A program made the translations under genes and the position numbers. The notes under the pieces were generated by a model, which had not been told where the DNA came from, searched no databases, and saw nothing but the letters and a program-made list of their open reading frames with translations. Of a stretch of DNA of 29,702 bases, positions 21,314 to 29,592 are shown in pieces. The stretch's first letter is position 1, and each line of letters opens with the position of its first letter. Source of the stretch: a virus; IMG/VR virus record IMGVR_UViG_3300010885_019080, positions 1-29,702 of that record; one strand, 5' to 3'.

Positions 21314-23058
21314 CTGAAGAACTACTCATAAAACTAACCGCAGATAATACCGATCTGAAGGCCAAAATGGCTGACAGTGAAAAGTCGGTGGGAATTCTCG
21401 GTAAGGCAGTTGGCGCAATCGGCCCAATGATAGCCGGTGCGTTTGCTATTGGTTCAATAGGTTCATTTGCGGCGGCGGCTTTTAAATCGGCTGAACAGCA
21501 GATGCAAGTTAACAAACGTTTACTATTTTCACTTAAAGGAAATACACTTGCGTTCAAAGAGTTAGCAAATCAGGCCGAAAACATAAGAGCAGCAACCGGA
21601 GTAGATGATGCAGCTATAATGCAGATTCAGACTTTAGGAGGTGCAGCCGGTTATTCAACTGATAAGATTAAGAAAATTACTCAGGCTTCGGTAGAACTTG
21701 CCGCCGTTACAGGTCAGGATTTGCAAGCCGCTTACATGCAGGTAAATGCAACATTTAACGGTTCAGCCGGTAAGTTAACTCGTTTGGATGCTGAATTTGA
21801 TACATTGTCAGAATCGCAGTTAAGGAATGGCGGTGCAGTTGATTTGCTTATTAAAAAGTATGACGGATTTGCAGCAAATTCAGCAACAGAAACGCAGAAA
21901 TTTTCATCGAATTGGGATGAATTTACTGAGCGATTAGGCAAGGTTACGCTACCTACTATTAATAAAGTGTTCGGACAAATAAATAAAGATATGGAAGTAA
22001 ATTCTGCCACATCTTTAACATTTTTGGAACGCTGGACTAAATCGCAAAAAGATTTATTAGCACTTATAAAAGAGAGAAAGGCTGTTGAAGATAAAGCAGA
22101 TTCAGACCGATTAGCTGCAATAGTTAAAGGTCAGGAAGGATTCTTAAAAACAGCAGCCGGTATTAAAATGGTTGCTGATAAAACGGCAGAACTAAGAAAA
22201 AATAGTAAGTTTTTGAATAGTGAAGTTGAACCAGTTAATAAATCAACAGGTAGTAATGCGAAAAAAGAAGCACAATTAAAAGAGTTTAATGATTTATTCG
22301 CAGAAGTTCAAGCAGAGCATGATGCTATTTTAATAGAGAAGAAAAAATCTTTGGCAGATCAATTATCTGAAGATTCAAAATATTTTGATAATCTTTTTGC
22401 AGATGCACAGAAATCTGATGATGATATTTTAAGATTAAAAAAAGAAGCTGAGAAGAAATTAGCTGAAGATACAAAAAATGCGCAAAAAGATTATGATCTT
22501 AGTAAGTTATCATCATATGAAAAAGAGAAAGCATTAATTGAGGCTTCATTAGTTGATGCAAAATCAAAAGCTGAATTAATGACACAGCTTGAAATTGATA
22601 CTAATAATGCCAAAGCTGAATCAATGGCTAATATGTTTGGTCAGGCTGCGGCAATGTTCAAAGAGAATACAATTGCTTACAAAGCAATGGCTACAGCACA
22701 AATAATGATCAGCACATATATTGCTGCTATGGCTGCTTTCGCTGACGGATCAAAATATGGAGGACCAATATTGGGAGCTGTATATGCTGCTATTGCTGTT
22801 GCTGCCGGACTTGCAACTATTGCGAAAGTAAACGGAATCGCATTTGCCGATGGCGGTATTGTATCTGGACCAACCAATGCGCTGATTGGGGAATATGCGG
22901 GCGCACGATCTAATCCAGAGGTAGTCGCACCGCTTGACAAACTTAAAGGAATGCTCGGAGGCGGAAGACAACAGGTGGAGGTAGTAGGTTACATTTCAGG
23001 CGATGTGATAAGATTGGCGAACAAACGGAGTGAATACATTCTTAACAGACGAGGCTAA
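21304..23058 (+). CDS. Tape measure protein
   Basis: A 584-residue protein. Long helical and coiled-coil stretches, an N-terminal hydrophobic segment (GAIGPMIAGAFAIGSIGSFA and on, about 37-60), the GGAAGYSTDKIKKITQASVE and VNATFNGSAGKLTRLDAE motifs common in tape measure N-termini, and a second alanine-rich hydrophobic segment near 460-510. By the rough rule of 1.5 angstrom per residue the tail would be close to 90 nm, which fits a siphovirus. The middle (about 230-450) is AT-rich and lysine/glutamate/aspartate-rich. No lysozyme or peptidase domain is seen. Confidence 0.85.
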   Translation: MAITEELLIKLTADNTDLKAKMADSEKSVGILGKAVGAIGPMIAGAFAIGSIGSFAAAAFKSAEQQMQVNKRLLFSLKGNTLAFKELANQAENIRAATGVDDAAIMQIQTLGGAAGYSTDKIKKITQASVELAAVTGQDLQAAYMQVNATFNGSAGKLTRLDAEFDTLSESQLRNGGAVDLLIKKYDGFAANSATETQKFSSNWDEFTERLGKVTLPTINKVFGQINKDMEVNSATSLTFLERWTKSQKDLLALIKERKAVEDKADSDRLAAIVKGQEGFLKTAAGIKMVADKTAELRKNSKFLNSEVEPVNKSTGSNAKKEAQLKEFNDLFAEVQAEHDAILIEKKKSLADQLSEDSKYFDNLFADAQKSDDDILRLKKEAEKKLAEDTKNAQKDYDLSKLSSYEKEKALIEASLVDAKSKAELMTQLEIDTNNAKAESMANMFGQAAAMFKENTIAYKAMATAQIMISTYIAAMAAFADGSKYGGPILGAVYAAIAVAAGLATIAKVNGIAFADGGIVSGPTNALIGEYAGARSNPEVVAPLDKLKGMLGGGRQQVEVVGYISGDVIRLANKRSEYILNRRG

Positions 23059-26057
23059 TGGCAGGAACAACGCATTACCAATATTCATTTAAATCTGAAT
23101 CCGGCACACTCTGGACAGTAGCAATTAAAGATACCACATACACAGGTATTTCCTTCAAAAGCCTGAAACCTGACCAGGTCGGATTTAATCTTAATTGGGA
23201 GGGGGCAACATCGGAAACATATCAGCCTATTGTAAGCAGCACATTTGAGGCAGGTGTTTACCGCGATGCTATTTCACTTGAATTATTAGAAGCTATCATT
23301 TCCGGAGTTGATTGCCAGTTCATCGTTGAGATTAACAAGACAACGGAGAAAGTTTGGCGCGGATTCCTACTTCAGGACTCGATGACAAAGCCAGATTCAT
23401 ATGTTAATGTTGACACGTTGAAACTAAAGGCTGTTGATGGATTCGGACTGCTAAAAGATTTGTATTACGATTCATTCAATCCTGTTGCATTAACACAGAC
23501 AACATGGATTAATTTCTTTGCAAAACTGATGCCACATCTTCCGCTTCATTTTATTGGTGCAGGGGAAAAAGTTTTTGCCACAGCATCAGTTTGGTACGAG
23601 GATTCAATGGCATCAGGTTCAGGGGATGATCCGTTGGCGAATACGATCATAAAAGAGTCGGCATTTATTGAAGTGGATAATTATGGAGTTATAAAGGCAC
23701 TATCGTACTATGACATTTTAACCGCATTACTGACCACATTTAATCTTCAGGTAGTTCAGTGGAATGGTTATTATCTAATCATACAGCAAAATACATATAC
23801 TCAATCCACTACGCGCGTATGGAATTACGACCTTGAGGGGAACTATATTGATACCGCCATCATGCCCTTAACACAAACTATGCCTACCAGATTAAGCGGT
23901 GGGCAATTTGAATATATTTTGCCGGTGAAGGAAGTTAGGACGGAATATGATTACAAGCAAAATATATATCCCAATAGTTTATTTTCAAGGATAGTTGAGC
24001 CAGGTATAACATATCCAGGAGGACAGCCGGGAATAAATACTATTGTAAGTATTGACGGAGATATTAATACATTAATTTCCTATCCTGCGGATGGATTGTT
24101 TCTTTGGTCAGTTACTTATTCATTTATTATAAGGGCAGGAAATTATTATTTAAAAAATTCAGGCGATGGATATGAATGGACTTTAACAGCTTCATATTTT
24201 AATTTATCTTCAAGAGTTTATGAGGCTTACAGTACTCATCTATCTGATGCTGTTAACAGACCGTATTCATTTCATATTAATATAGTTACTCCAGGTATAA
24301 TTGACGATAATGCCATATTTTCGTTTTATTATTATTATTCAGGAATTTCAAATGCAGGTCCAGATTCAGCAACAGCAACCCCATTAATAAGTCTTGTTGA
24401 ATCAGGGTTCAAGGGTGTTAATATGGAAGGAACCGAACTATACAAGGCCACCACTTCCAATTCTGCGCGAGCTGATATCGAACTTGAAAAAGCCATACTT
24501 GGGGATGGTGTGCTGAAATATTCAGCAGGCGCATTAACGATCAATGATAGTACTTCTATACTTGTAAAATCAAATGCGTGGACTATATATTCAGAGATTG
24601 GTGGAACGGCTATAAATGTGAATTCCTTGCGATGCAGAGAAATGCTTGCACTTAGGAAGTCAACTGTTCGTTTGTATTCAGGAAATTATAAAGGCATTCC
24701 AAATATTCATCTTGCATTTGGATGGGCGCCAGGTATGAACTACGTTTTCAATTCTATTAACTTCTCATGCAATGCTGAAGAATACACCGCAACCGCAATG
24801 GGTATTAATGTCAGTCGTACTTCAATCACCATCGCGACTCCTTTAATATCACAAGACAAGGGAGGGTCAGGTGGTGGAAGTTCTTCAACCGGAGGCGGAT
24901 CTTCACCGGAGAGCCACTCACGATTACATAATTTCTTTAACGACCTTGATCACGATGGCACCGGAGGCACCGCCAAGACCACCCCAATAGATGCCGATTC
25001 GGTCGTAATAATAGACTCCGCAGATTCGAGCAAGGTAAAACGGACGACATGGGCGAATGTCAAAGCAACGATTGGAGCATATTGGTCCAGAAATTCAGGC
25101 AGTGCATTATTAACACCAGTTAATCCAGGAGATGACATTTCTACCTATGGATTTGTAAAGAGTCAATCATCTGATGGAACAAAAAGTAGCTGGTTCAAAG
25201 AAGGTACAATTTATCAATTGTCAGATGATGCAATGTCATCAGGGTCAACGCGCACACTAACATCATATCTTGCATTGGGAGTTACTATTTGGTCAAATAA
25301 TGTATGGGCAACTATTTCAGGAGTAAGTAATCATCTATTCTATAATTCAGTTGCTACCGGAGAAGTGTGGACTGCCACAAGCAGGGCCGTAACTTGGGTA
25401 ATTCAAACGGTTAAGAGTGGAGGGGCTATTTTGGAAGATCGAATTAAGATACTCGCATCTGGTTCATTTCAAATCGGAAACGACACCAATAATGCAACGT
25501 TTGACTTTGGTGGTAAGTTGAGGTTGAACGGCAGCGCAACTGTTTGGGATGATTTGCAAACATCAGGACTTAGCAGTAAAAAAGGTGGGTCAAATGATCC
25601 CGTATTTACCAATATTGCAGGAAATATATGGATTGATGTATTCAGCGGAACGGCAACAAATGAAGTTTTCTTCACTGTTCAATTCCCGCACCGATATAAA
25701 GAGGGGAGCGATATTGAACCTCATGTCCATTGGTTCCCGATTACAAGTCCGGCAACAACAAAAAATGTTGTATGGAAATTGGAATACCAATGGCAAAATC
25801 ATGATGGTACGTTTGGCGCAACCAATACGACAATTACGGGGACAGGAGCAACAGGAACAGCAGGATATAAGGGTATCATCACATCATTAGGCGTTGTTTC
25901 AGGAACAGGAAAGGGAATCAGCTCGTTAATGATATGCAGACTATACCGTCCTGGTGGTGATGCACTTGATACGTATGCAGACGGAGCTGCATTTCTGAGC
26001 TGCGATATGCACTATGAGATTGATGCGCTCGGTAGCGATACCGAATATGCAAAGTAA
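23058..26057 (+). CDS. Tail tip protein with modular C-terminal receptor-binding part
   Basis: A 999-residue protein. Residues 1-590 form the tail-tip part (starting YQYSFKSESGTLWTVAIKDT; later WRGFLLQDSM, LKLKAVDGFGLLKDLYYD). A Gly/Ser linker (about 601-618) leads into SRLHNFFNDLDHDGTGGTAK and VVIIDSADSSKVKRTTWANV, a segment typical of tail-fibre joins. A middle beta domain follows. The last domain (about 830-999), with SDIEPHVHWFP and VVWKLEYQWQNHDGTFG, resembles a jelly-roll found at the ends of many environmental phage tail proteins. It probably combines baseplate hub and host binding. The Tal/Dit roles cannot be separated here. Confidence 0.78.
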   Translation: MAGTTHYQYSFKSESGTLWTVAIKDTTYTGISFKSLKPDQVGFNLNWEGATSETYQPIVSSTFEAGVYRDAISLELLEAIISGVDCQFIVEINKTTEKVWRGFLLQDSMTKPDSYVNVDTLKLKAVDGFGLLKDLYYDSFNPVALTQTTWINFFAKLMPHLPLHFIGAGEKVFATASVWYEDSMASGSGDDPLANTIIKESAFIEVDNYGVIKALSYYDILTALLTTFNLQVVQWNGYYLIIQQNTYTQSTTRVWNYDLEGNYIDTAIMPLTQTMPTRLSGGQFEYILPVKEVRTEYDYKQNIYPNSLFSRIVEPGITYPGGQPGINTIVSIDGDINTLISYPADGLFLWSVTYSFIIRAGNYYLKNSGDGYEWTLTASYFNLSSRVYEAYSTHLSDAVNRPYSFHINIVTPGIIDDNAIFSFYYYYSGISNAGPDSATATPLISLVESGFKGVNMEGTELYKATTSNSARADIELEKAILGDGVLKYSAGALTINDSTSILVKSNAWTIYSEIGGTAINVNSLRCREMLALRKSTVRLYSGNYKGIPNIHLAFGWAPGMNYVFNSINFSCNAEEYTATAMGINVSRTSITIATPLISQDKGGSGGGSSSTGGGSSPESHSRLHNFFNDLDHDGTGGTAKTTPIDADSVVIIDSADSSKVKRTTWANVKATIGAYWSRNSGSALLTPVNPGDDISTYGFVKSQSSDGTKSSWFKEGTIYQLSDDAMSSGSTRTLTSYLALGVTIWSNNVWATISGVSNHLFYNSVATGEVWTATSRAVTWVIQTVKSGGAILEDRIKILASGSFQIGNDTNNATFDFGGKLRLNGSATVWDDLQTSGLSSKKGGSNDPVFTNIAGNIWIDVFSGTATNEVFFTVQFPHRYKEGSDIEPHVHWFPITSPATTKNVVWKLEYQWQNHDGTFGATNTTITGTGATGTAGYKGIITSLGVVSGTGKGISSLMICRLYRPGGDALDTYADGAAFLSCDMHYEIDALGSDTEYAK

Positions 26058-26059
26058 TT

Positions 26060-26097
26060 AACATTTTTATCAAAACATATAAATCTTATTAATTTTG
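26060..26097 (+). promoter_or_regulatory. Second copy of the late promoter
   Basis: AACATTTTTATCAA (26060-26073) is identical to 8762-8775. After 16 bases comes TAATTTTG (26090-26097), identical to 8793-8800. The ATG of the next gene follows only four bases later, so the message would be leaderless, as at 1105. The element begins just after the stop of the tail tip gene. Confidence 0.7.
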
Positions 26098-26101
26098 CAA
26101 T

Positions 26102-27793
26102 ATGGCATATCAATTCAATAACGAGGTACTGAATGCGATCCTGCTGGATTTGGGCGGAACAACTACCTATCCGCAAGATATAGACGTATTGAATGCGATC
26201 CTGTTACAGCTCGGAGGCACCGGAGGACATCACTATATGATAGATGCCTACAATGAACTCTGCACGATTCAATCAGTATCGTCAAATCATTACTACTTGA
26301 TTGATGCGCTGAATGCAATCAATATTGGTGGAGGAGGAACGGCTGAAAGATTTGAGTTGCCGGCATTGGTTCAACTTGGGGCAAATGTGAACCAACCATT
26401 AAACCTTTTCAACAAGGCTACGGCAGGGGGACACTCTGAAGATTACCTTCTTTCAGATTTTATACCAGTTGAGGCGTTAACACGATATGATCGTACAAAT
26501 AAATGGATGGTTTATTACTACTATGCAAATAAGGCTAAATTTTTTGAAGATGTGCCTGCTGATTATGATTTTTTAACACCAGCTGATACAGCTTTTATAA
26601 AGGTTTTTGTAGGTAGGACATCGGTAAACACTTTTATGCTTTTGGATTATGGAGTTTCAAAGGCTAAATATCTGAATTATTACAGAACTGATGTTGTTAA
26701 ATTTCACGAAACTTCTGATTTTACAACCGGATTCAATCAAACCGGATTTACTTTAACAAATGGTTTAGCCAGTGCGACAGCAGCAACTTCAATGCTTGTT
26801 TCAACTCGTGATTTTATCTCTGATAATCGAACTTTGAAATATAAAGTGAAAATGGCTGCTGATGCAGTTATTGGAATTGGAACTACAATGTACAATAATA
26901 ACACAGATAGATCAACAGCTTTATTTACAACTTATTGTGTGATTGATTGTGTTAATAAATTACTCAAAGTTATAAAAACAGGGGCTGATCCTGGGGGCGT
27001 TCCAAATCCTACCACTGTACTGGCTTCCGCTGCTATTGCTCAGACTTTGAATGCAACTGATGATTATATTATTGAACTCAAAAGGTTGCGGAAAGTAACT
27101 ACATTAAAATTAACCAATAACAATACTGGTGTTATTGATACAGTTTCATGGAATGGATCAATAGCAATTTTTGCCGATGGTGCCGGAAATCACAGACCGT
27201 ATTATTGTATAGAATTACACAGCGGAGCAAGTTTATCAGTATCACTAATGCAAGTTTACGGTAAAAATTATGAAAGAGTTGTTTTCTTAGGTGATTCAAT
27301 CACAGAGGCAAGTGGCAGGGCGGATACTACCGGAATAGGTTTTAATTATGCTGAAAAACTAATTACATTCTTTAAGGATAATGGACAGATTGTAGCATGT
27401 CAAGGTATGCCGATTACAGGTGCTATTACAGCACTTACAAACGAAGTAATTTACATTAAGCCTAAATACTTAGTTGTAACAATCGGGACAAATGACAGCG
27501 CAACAGAGGCACATTACAACACAATAAAAACATGGTGTACTACTAATGGGGTTACTTTAGTATTAAATCATGTACCTTGTTTTGATGCTGCAAGAACTCC
27601 CACATATCAGGACATTAACGCTGTTATTGACTTGCTTTTGGTTGATGGTGCAAAATTCGATATTGCTACGGCAGTTGGCGGTGTTCCTGCTAATGGTTAC
27701 GATGTGACATTATTCAAGGACACAGTACATCCGAACCAATTAGGTAACAATGCTATGTATACAAGATTTAAAGCTGATATAGCTTACGTTTAG
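26102..27793 (+). CDS. Tail protein with N-terminal repeats and SGNH/GDSL hydrolase domain
   Basis: A 563-residue protein. Residues 8-79 are four 20-residue repeats. Residues about 80-200 and 200-390 are beta-rich, the second resembling a concanavalin/LamG-type sandwich. The C-terminal SGNH hydrolase has block I GDSIT (397-401, nucleophile S399), block III GTND (462-465) and block V DTVH (540-543, D540/H543), so the catalytic residues are complete. Such enzymes deacetylate or de-esterify surface polysaccharide, fitting a tail spike that modifies the host capsule during adsorption. No signal peptide. It has its own late promoter. Confidence 0.82.
   Translation: MAYQFNNEVLNAILLDLGGTTTYPQDIDVLNAILLQLGGTGGHHYMIDAYNELCTIQSVSSNHYYLIDALNAINIGGGGTAERFELPALVQLGANVNQPLNLFNKATAGGHSEDYLLSDFIPVEALTRYDRTNKWMVYYYYANKAKFFEDVPADYDFLTPADTAFIKVFVGRTSVNTFMLLDYGVSKAKYLNYYRTDVVKFHETSDFTTGFNQTGFTLTNGLASATAATSMLVSTRDFISDNRTLKYKVKMAADAVIGIGTTMYNNNTDRSTALFTTYCVIDCVNKLLKVIKTGADPGGVPNPTTVLASAAIAQTLNATDDYIIELKRLRKVTTLKLTNNNTGVIDTVSWNGSIAIFADGAGNHRPYYCIELHSGASLSVSLMQVYGKNYERVVFLGDSITEASGRADTTGIGFNYAEKLITFFKDNGQIVACQGMPITGAITALTNEVIYIKPKYLVVTIGTNDSATEAHYNTIKTWCTTNGVTLVLNHVPCFDAARTPTYQDINAVIDLLLVDGAKFDIATAVGGVPANGYDVTLFKDTVHPNQLGNNAMYTRFKADIAYV
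26123..26338 (+). repeat. Four tandem 20-residue repeats in the tail hydrolase N-terminus
   Basis: Period of exactly 60 bases: copies start at 26123, 26183, 26243 and 26303 (the last partial). In protein they read EVLNAILLDLGGT, DVLNAILLQLGGT, DAYNELCTIQSVS and DALNAINIGGGG, with Ile at position 20 of each full copy. Fourteen bases (tgaatgcgatcctg) are identical in copies 1 and 2, while copies 3 and 4 have diverged. Confidence 0.85.
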
Positions 27794-27837
27794 TTCACCT
27801 TTAGTACTTTTTGAACCAAAACACCAACCATAATAAT

Positions 27838-28035
27838 ATGAAAAATACATCGTATAAAACAACCATAGTTGGCATTTTTGGATTTATAATATTAATTATT
27901 GCGCTTGCACTTGTATATTTTGGGAAGGCAACATTCACGGAGGTGGCTGCCGGGCTTGGATTCATAACCACTTTTTTAACTGGTTTACTCGCTTTACTGG
28001 CAAAGGATGCCGATAAGACTGGGCTACCCAAATAG
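27838..28035 (+). CDS. Putative holin
   Basis: A 65-residue protein with two hydrophobic helices (TTIVGIFGFIILIIALALVY and EVAAGLGFITTFLTGLLALL) and a short charged C-terminus (AKDADKTGLPK). Two helices, small size and location before the endolysin gene fit a class II holin of Bacteroidetes phages. The ATG at 27838 is preferred over an in-frame TTG at 27811 because the added residues (NQNTNHNN) precede no plausible signal. Confidence 0.72.
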   Translation: MKNTSYKTTIVGIFGFIILIIALALVYFGKATFTEVAAGLGFITTFLTGLLALLAKDADKTGLPK

Positions 28036-28045
28036 TATTAATTTT

Positions 28046-28402
28046 ATGGCAATGACACGCGATGATCACACCCAAATCAAAGAATTATTTCAAACGGGTA
28101 TTGACCACATCAACGCAATTCAGGATTTGAAAATGAAATTAATCGAACAGAAGTTGGATTCAATCATTGATCAGACCACAAAAACAAACGGCACTGTGCG
28201 CAGGCATTCTGAACAGCTCGCTGACATCGAACAAGGGAAATGGCACTCGATAGTAACCTGTCCACAGGCTCAGGTTGTTAATGAAGTGAGGGATTCGATG
28301 ATGAATGGAAAGAGTATCAAAAAACTTATTATTACATCGATCACAATCACGGGGATAGTTGTCGCAATTGTAATAGGTATAATTGACACACTTTCAAAAT
28401 GA
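28046..28402 (+). CDS. Coiled-coil protein with C-terminal membrane helix
   Basis: A 118-residue protein. A heptad-like helix (IKELFQTGIDHINAIQDLKM, LIEQKLDSIIDQTTKTNGTV, RRHSEQLADIEQG) is followed by a C-terminal membrane segment (LIITSITITGIVVAIVIGII). This layout resembles XhlA/hemolysin-like accessory proteins of lysis cassettes. It lies between the holin and the endolysin and overlaps the latter by 4 bases. In-frame ATGs at 28046 and 28052 are both possible starts. A lysis role is inferred. Confidence 0.65.
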   Translation: MAMTRDDHTQIKELFQTGIDHINAIQDLKMKLIEQKLDSIIDQTTKTNGTVRRHSEQLADIEQGKWHSIVTCPQAQVVNEVRDSMMNGKSIKKLIITSITITGIVVAIVIGIIDTLSK

Positions 28403-28812
28403 ACATCAGCGAACACATCACATTTGAGGAGGCAACGCATACCAGCGCGGGACTGCCAAACGTACCTGACAATTCATCTATGTCAAACATGGTGCATGTA
28501 GCAGTCAACTTATTTGAACCTTTACGCGCTCATTTCGGGGTGCCGATAAACATAAACTCTTTTTTCAGATCAAAGGAAGTCAATCGTAAAATTGGGGGAG
28601 TTTCGTCATCTCAACATGTGACAGGGTGCGCGATGGATTTGCAATGTAAGACGGTCAGCGTTCAGGATATGTTTGATTTTGTATTGCATAATCTTCAATT
28701 CGATCAGATCATTCATGAGGGAACCTGGCTGCATGTCAGCCTGAAAAAAACAAATAACAGATATAATTCGCTACGCAAAACAGCATCCGGTTATGAAATC
28801 TATCCTGCGTAA
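28399..28812 (+). CDS. M15-family peptidase endolysin
   Basis: A 137-residue protein. SSSQHVTGCAMDLQ gives the zinc ligands H73 and D80, and TWLHVS the third, H112. INSFFRSKEVNRKIGG (52-67) is the conserved substrate-side helix. This is the peptidase M15 (D-Ala-D-Ala carboxypeptidase-like) fold of many Bacteroidetes phage endolysins, which cut peptidoglycan peptides. It is complete, with no cell-wall-binding domain or signal peptide, so export should depend on the holin. Confidence 0.88.
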   Translation: MNISEHITFEEATHTSAGLPNVPDNSSMSNMVHVAVNLFEPLRAHFGVPININSFFRSKEVNRKIGGVSSSQHVTGCAMDLQCKTVSVQDMFDFVLHNLQFDQIIHEGTWLHVSLKKTNNRYNSLRKTASGYEIYPA

Positions 28813-29368
28813 TTTCCCATATGCTATAATAGTTGTATTGTTTGCATATATTTTCGTGTTGCGCGAGTGCGCAGATAAACATGAACCTTGTCCTGAAATT
28901 AAAACAGATACAGTTGTAACTTATAAAGTCGACACAATTACAATTGTAAAACATTACCCGGCACCAAATCAAACAATTATAATTGATTCAGTGTACATTT
29001 GGAAAACTTCCGATACTATTAAAGAGTGCATAGAGCTATCGAATGATTACGCTTCATTTCGGATTTATAATCGACACCTGGTTGTCGATACATTGGGATG
29101 GATTGATCTTGCCGATACAGTACATAACAATAGACTAAGAGGATATACTGTTAATTCTTATTTTAAAGCCTATACAAAGACTTATTATATAGATAGAGTA
29201 GTAACTACTCCAAAACGTTTTAATGCGTTTATAGGTCTTAATTTCAATTCAGATATAACTATTACCCCATCGGTGATGATTAAAACAAAACGAGAGAATT
29301 ATTATCAAGTTGGGTACAATCCATTCAGTAAGGTGGCGCATGTGGGTGGTTATTGGAAGTTGTTTTAA
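28793..29368 (+). CDS. Membrane-anchored protein, possible spanin-like
   Basis: A 191-residue protein. An N-terminal membrane anchor (FPYAIIVVLFAYIFVLREC) is followed by a periplasmic-type region with many beta strands (TDTVVTYKVDTITIVKHYPA, TITPSVMIKTKRENYYQVGY). The Cys after the helix is not in a good lipobox. It lies in the lysis cassette and overlaps the endolysin by 20 bases. Position and topology suggest a link between inner and outer membranes (spanin-like), but the typical coiled coil is missing. It also resembles a family of Bacteroidetes phage proteins of unknown role. Confidence 0.6.
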   Translation: MKSILRNFPYAIIVVLFAYIFVLRECADKHEPCPEIKTDTVVTYKVDTITIVKHYPAPNQTIIIDSVYIWKTSDTIKECIELSNDYASFRIYNRHLVVDTLGWIDLADTVHNNRLRGYTVNSYFKAYTKTYYIDRVVTTPKRFNAFIGLNFNSDITITPSVMIKTKRENYYQVGYNPFSKVAHVGGYWKLF

Positions 29369-29547
29369 AATGGACACTTGAATTTTAATTTTTCATCTTT
29401 GATCCCCTTCCAATCACGTTGCAACTTTTCCTTTATTGCGCTCCTGATGAACTGCGACACATTGACGTTGTAATCTTTAAGCGTAGCAAGTGATTTATCT
29501 TGAGTTTCTGAAATCATAACTGTGTGTCTAACTGTTAGTTGTTTCAT
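29365..29547 (-). CDS. Ribbon-helix-helix regulator
   Basis: A 60-residue protein. A strand (QLTVRHTVMIS) precedes two helices (ETQDKSLATLKDY and VSQFIRSAIKEKLQRD), the order of ribbon-helix-helix (Arc/CopG-like) repressors. It is transcribed opposite to all late genes, ends 4 bases inside the 3' end of the preceding convergent gene, and starts about 50 bases from the methyltransferase. The ATG at 29547 is preferred to that at 29559. Likely a DNA-binding dimer; its target is unknown. Confidence 0.65.
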   Translation of the reverse strand: MKQLTVRHTVMISETQDKSLATLKDYNVNVSQFIRSAIKEKLQRDWKGIKDEKLKFKCPF

Positions 29548-29592
29548 TTTATTATACATTTTATGGTTGTTAGCAACGAGTTAGCGGTAATG

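Noticed and set aside
26102-27793. Diversity-generating retroelement acting on the tail proteins
   Set aside because: No reverse transcriptase gene and no template/variable repeat pair with adenine-specific differences; the only repeats are the short tandem ones at the N-terminus.
27793-27820. Terminator after the tail hydrolase gene (GTTCA...TGAAC)
   Set aside because: Only a 5-base AT-rich stem and no T-run after it, so too weak to call.
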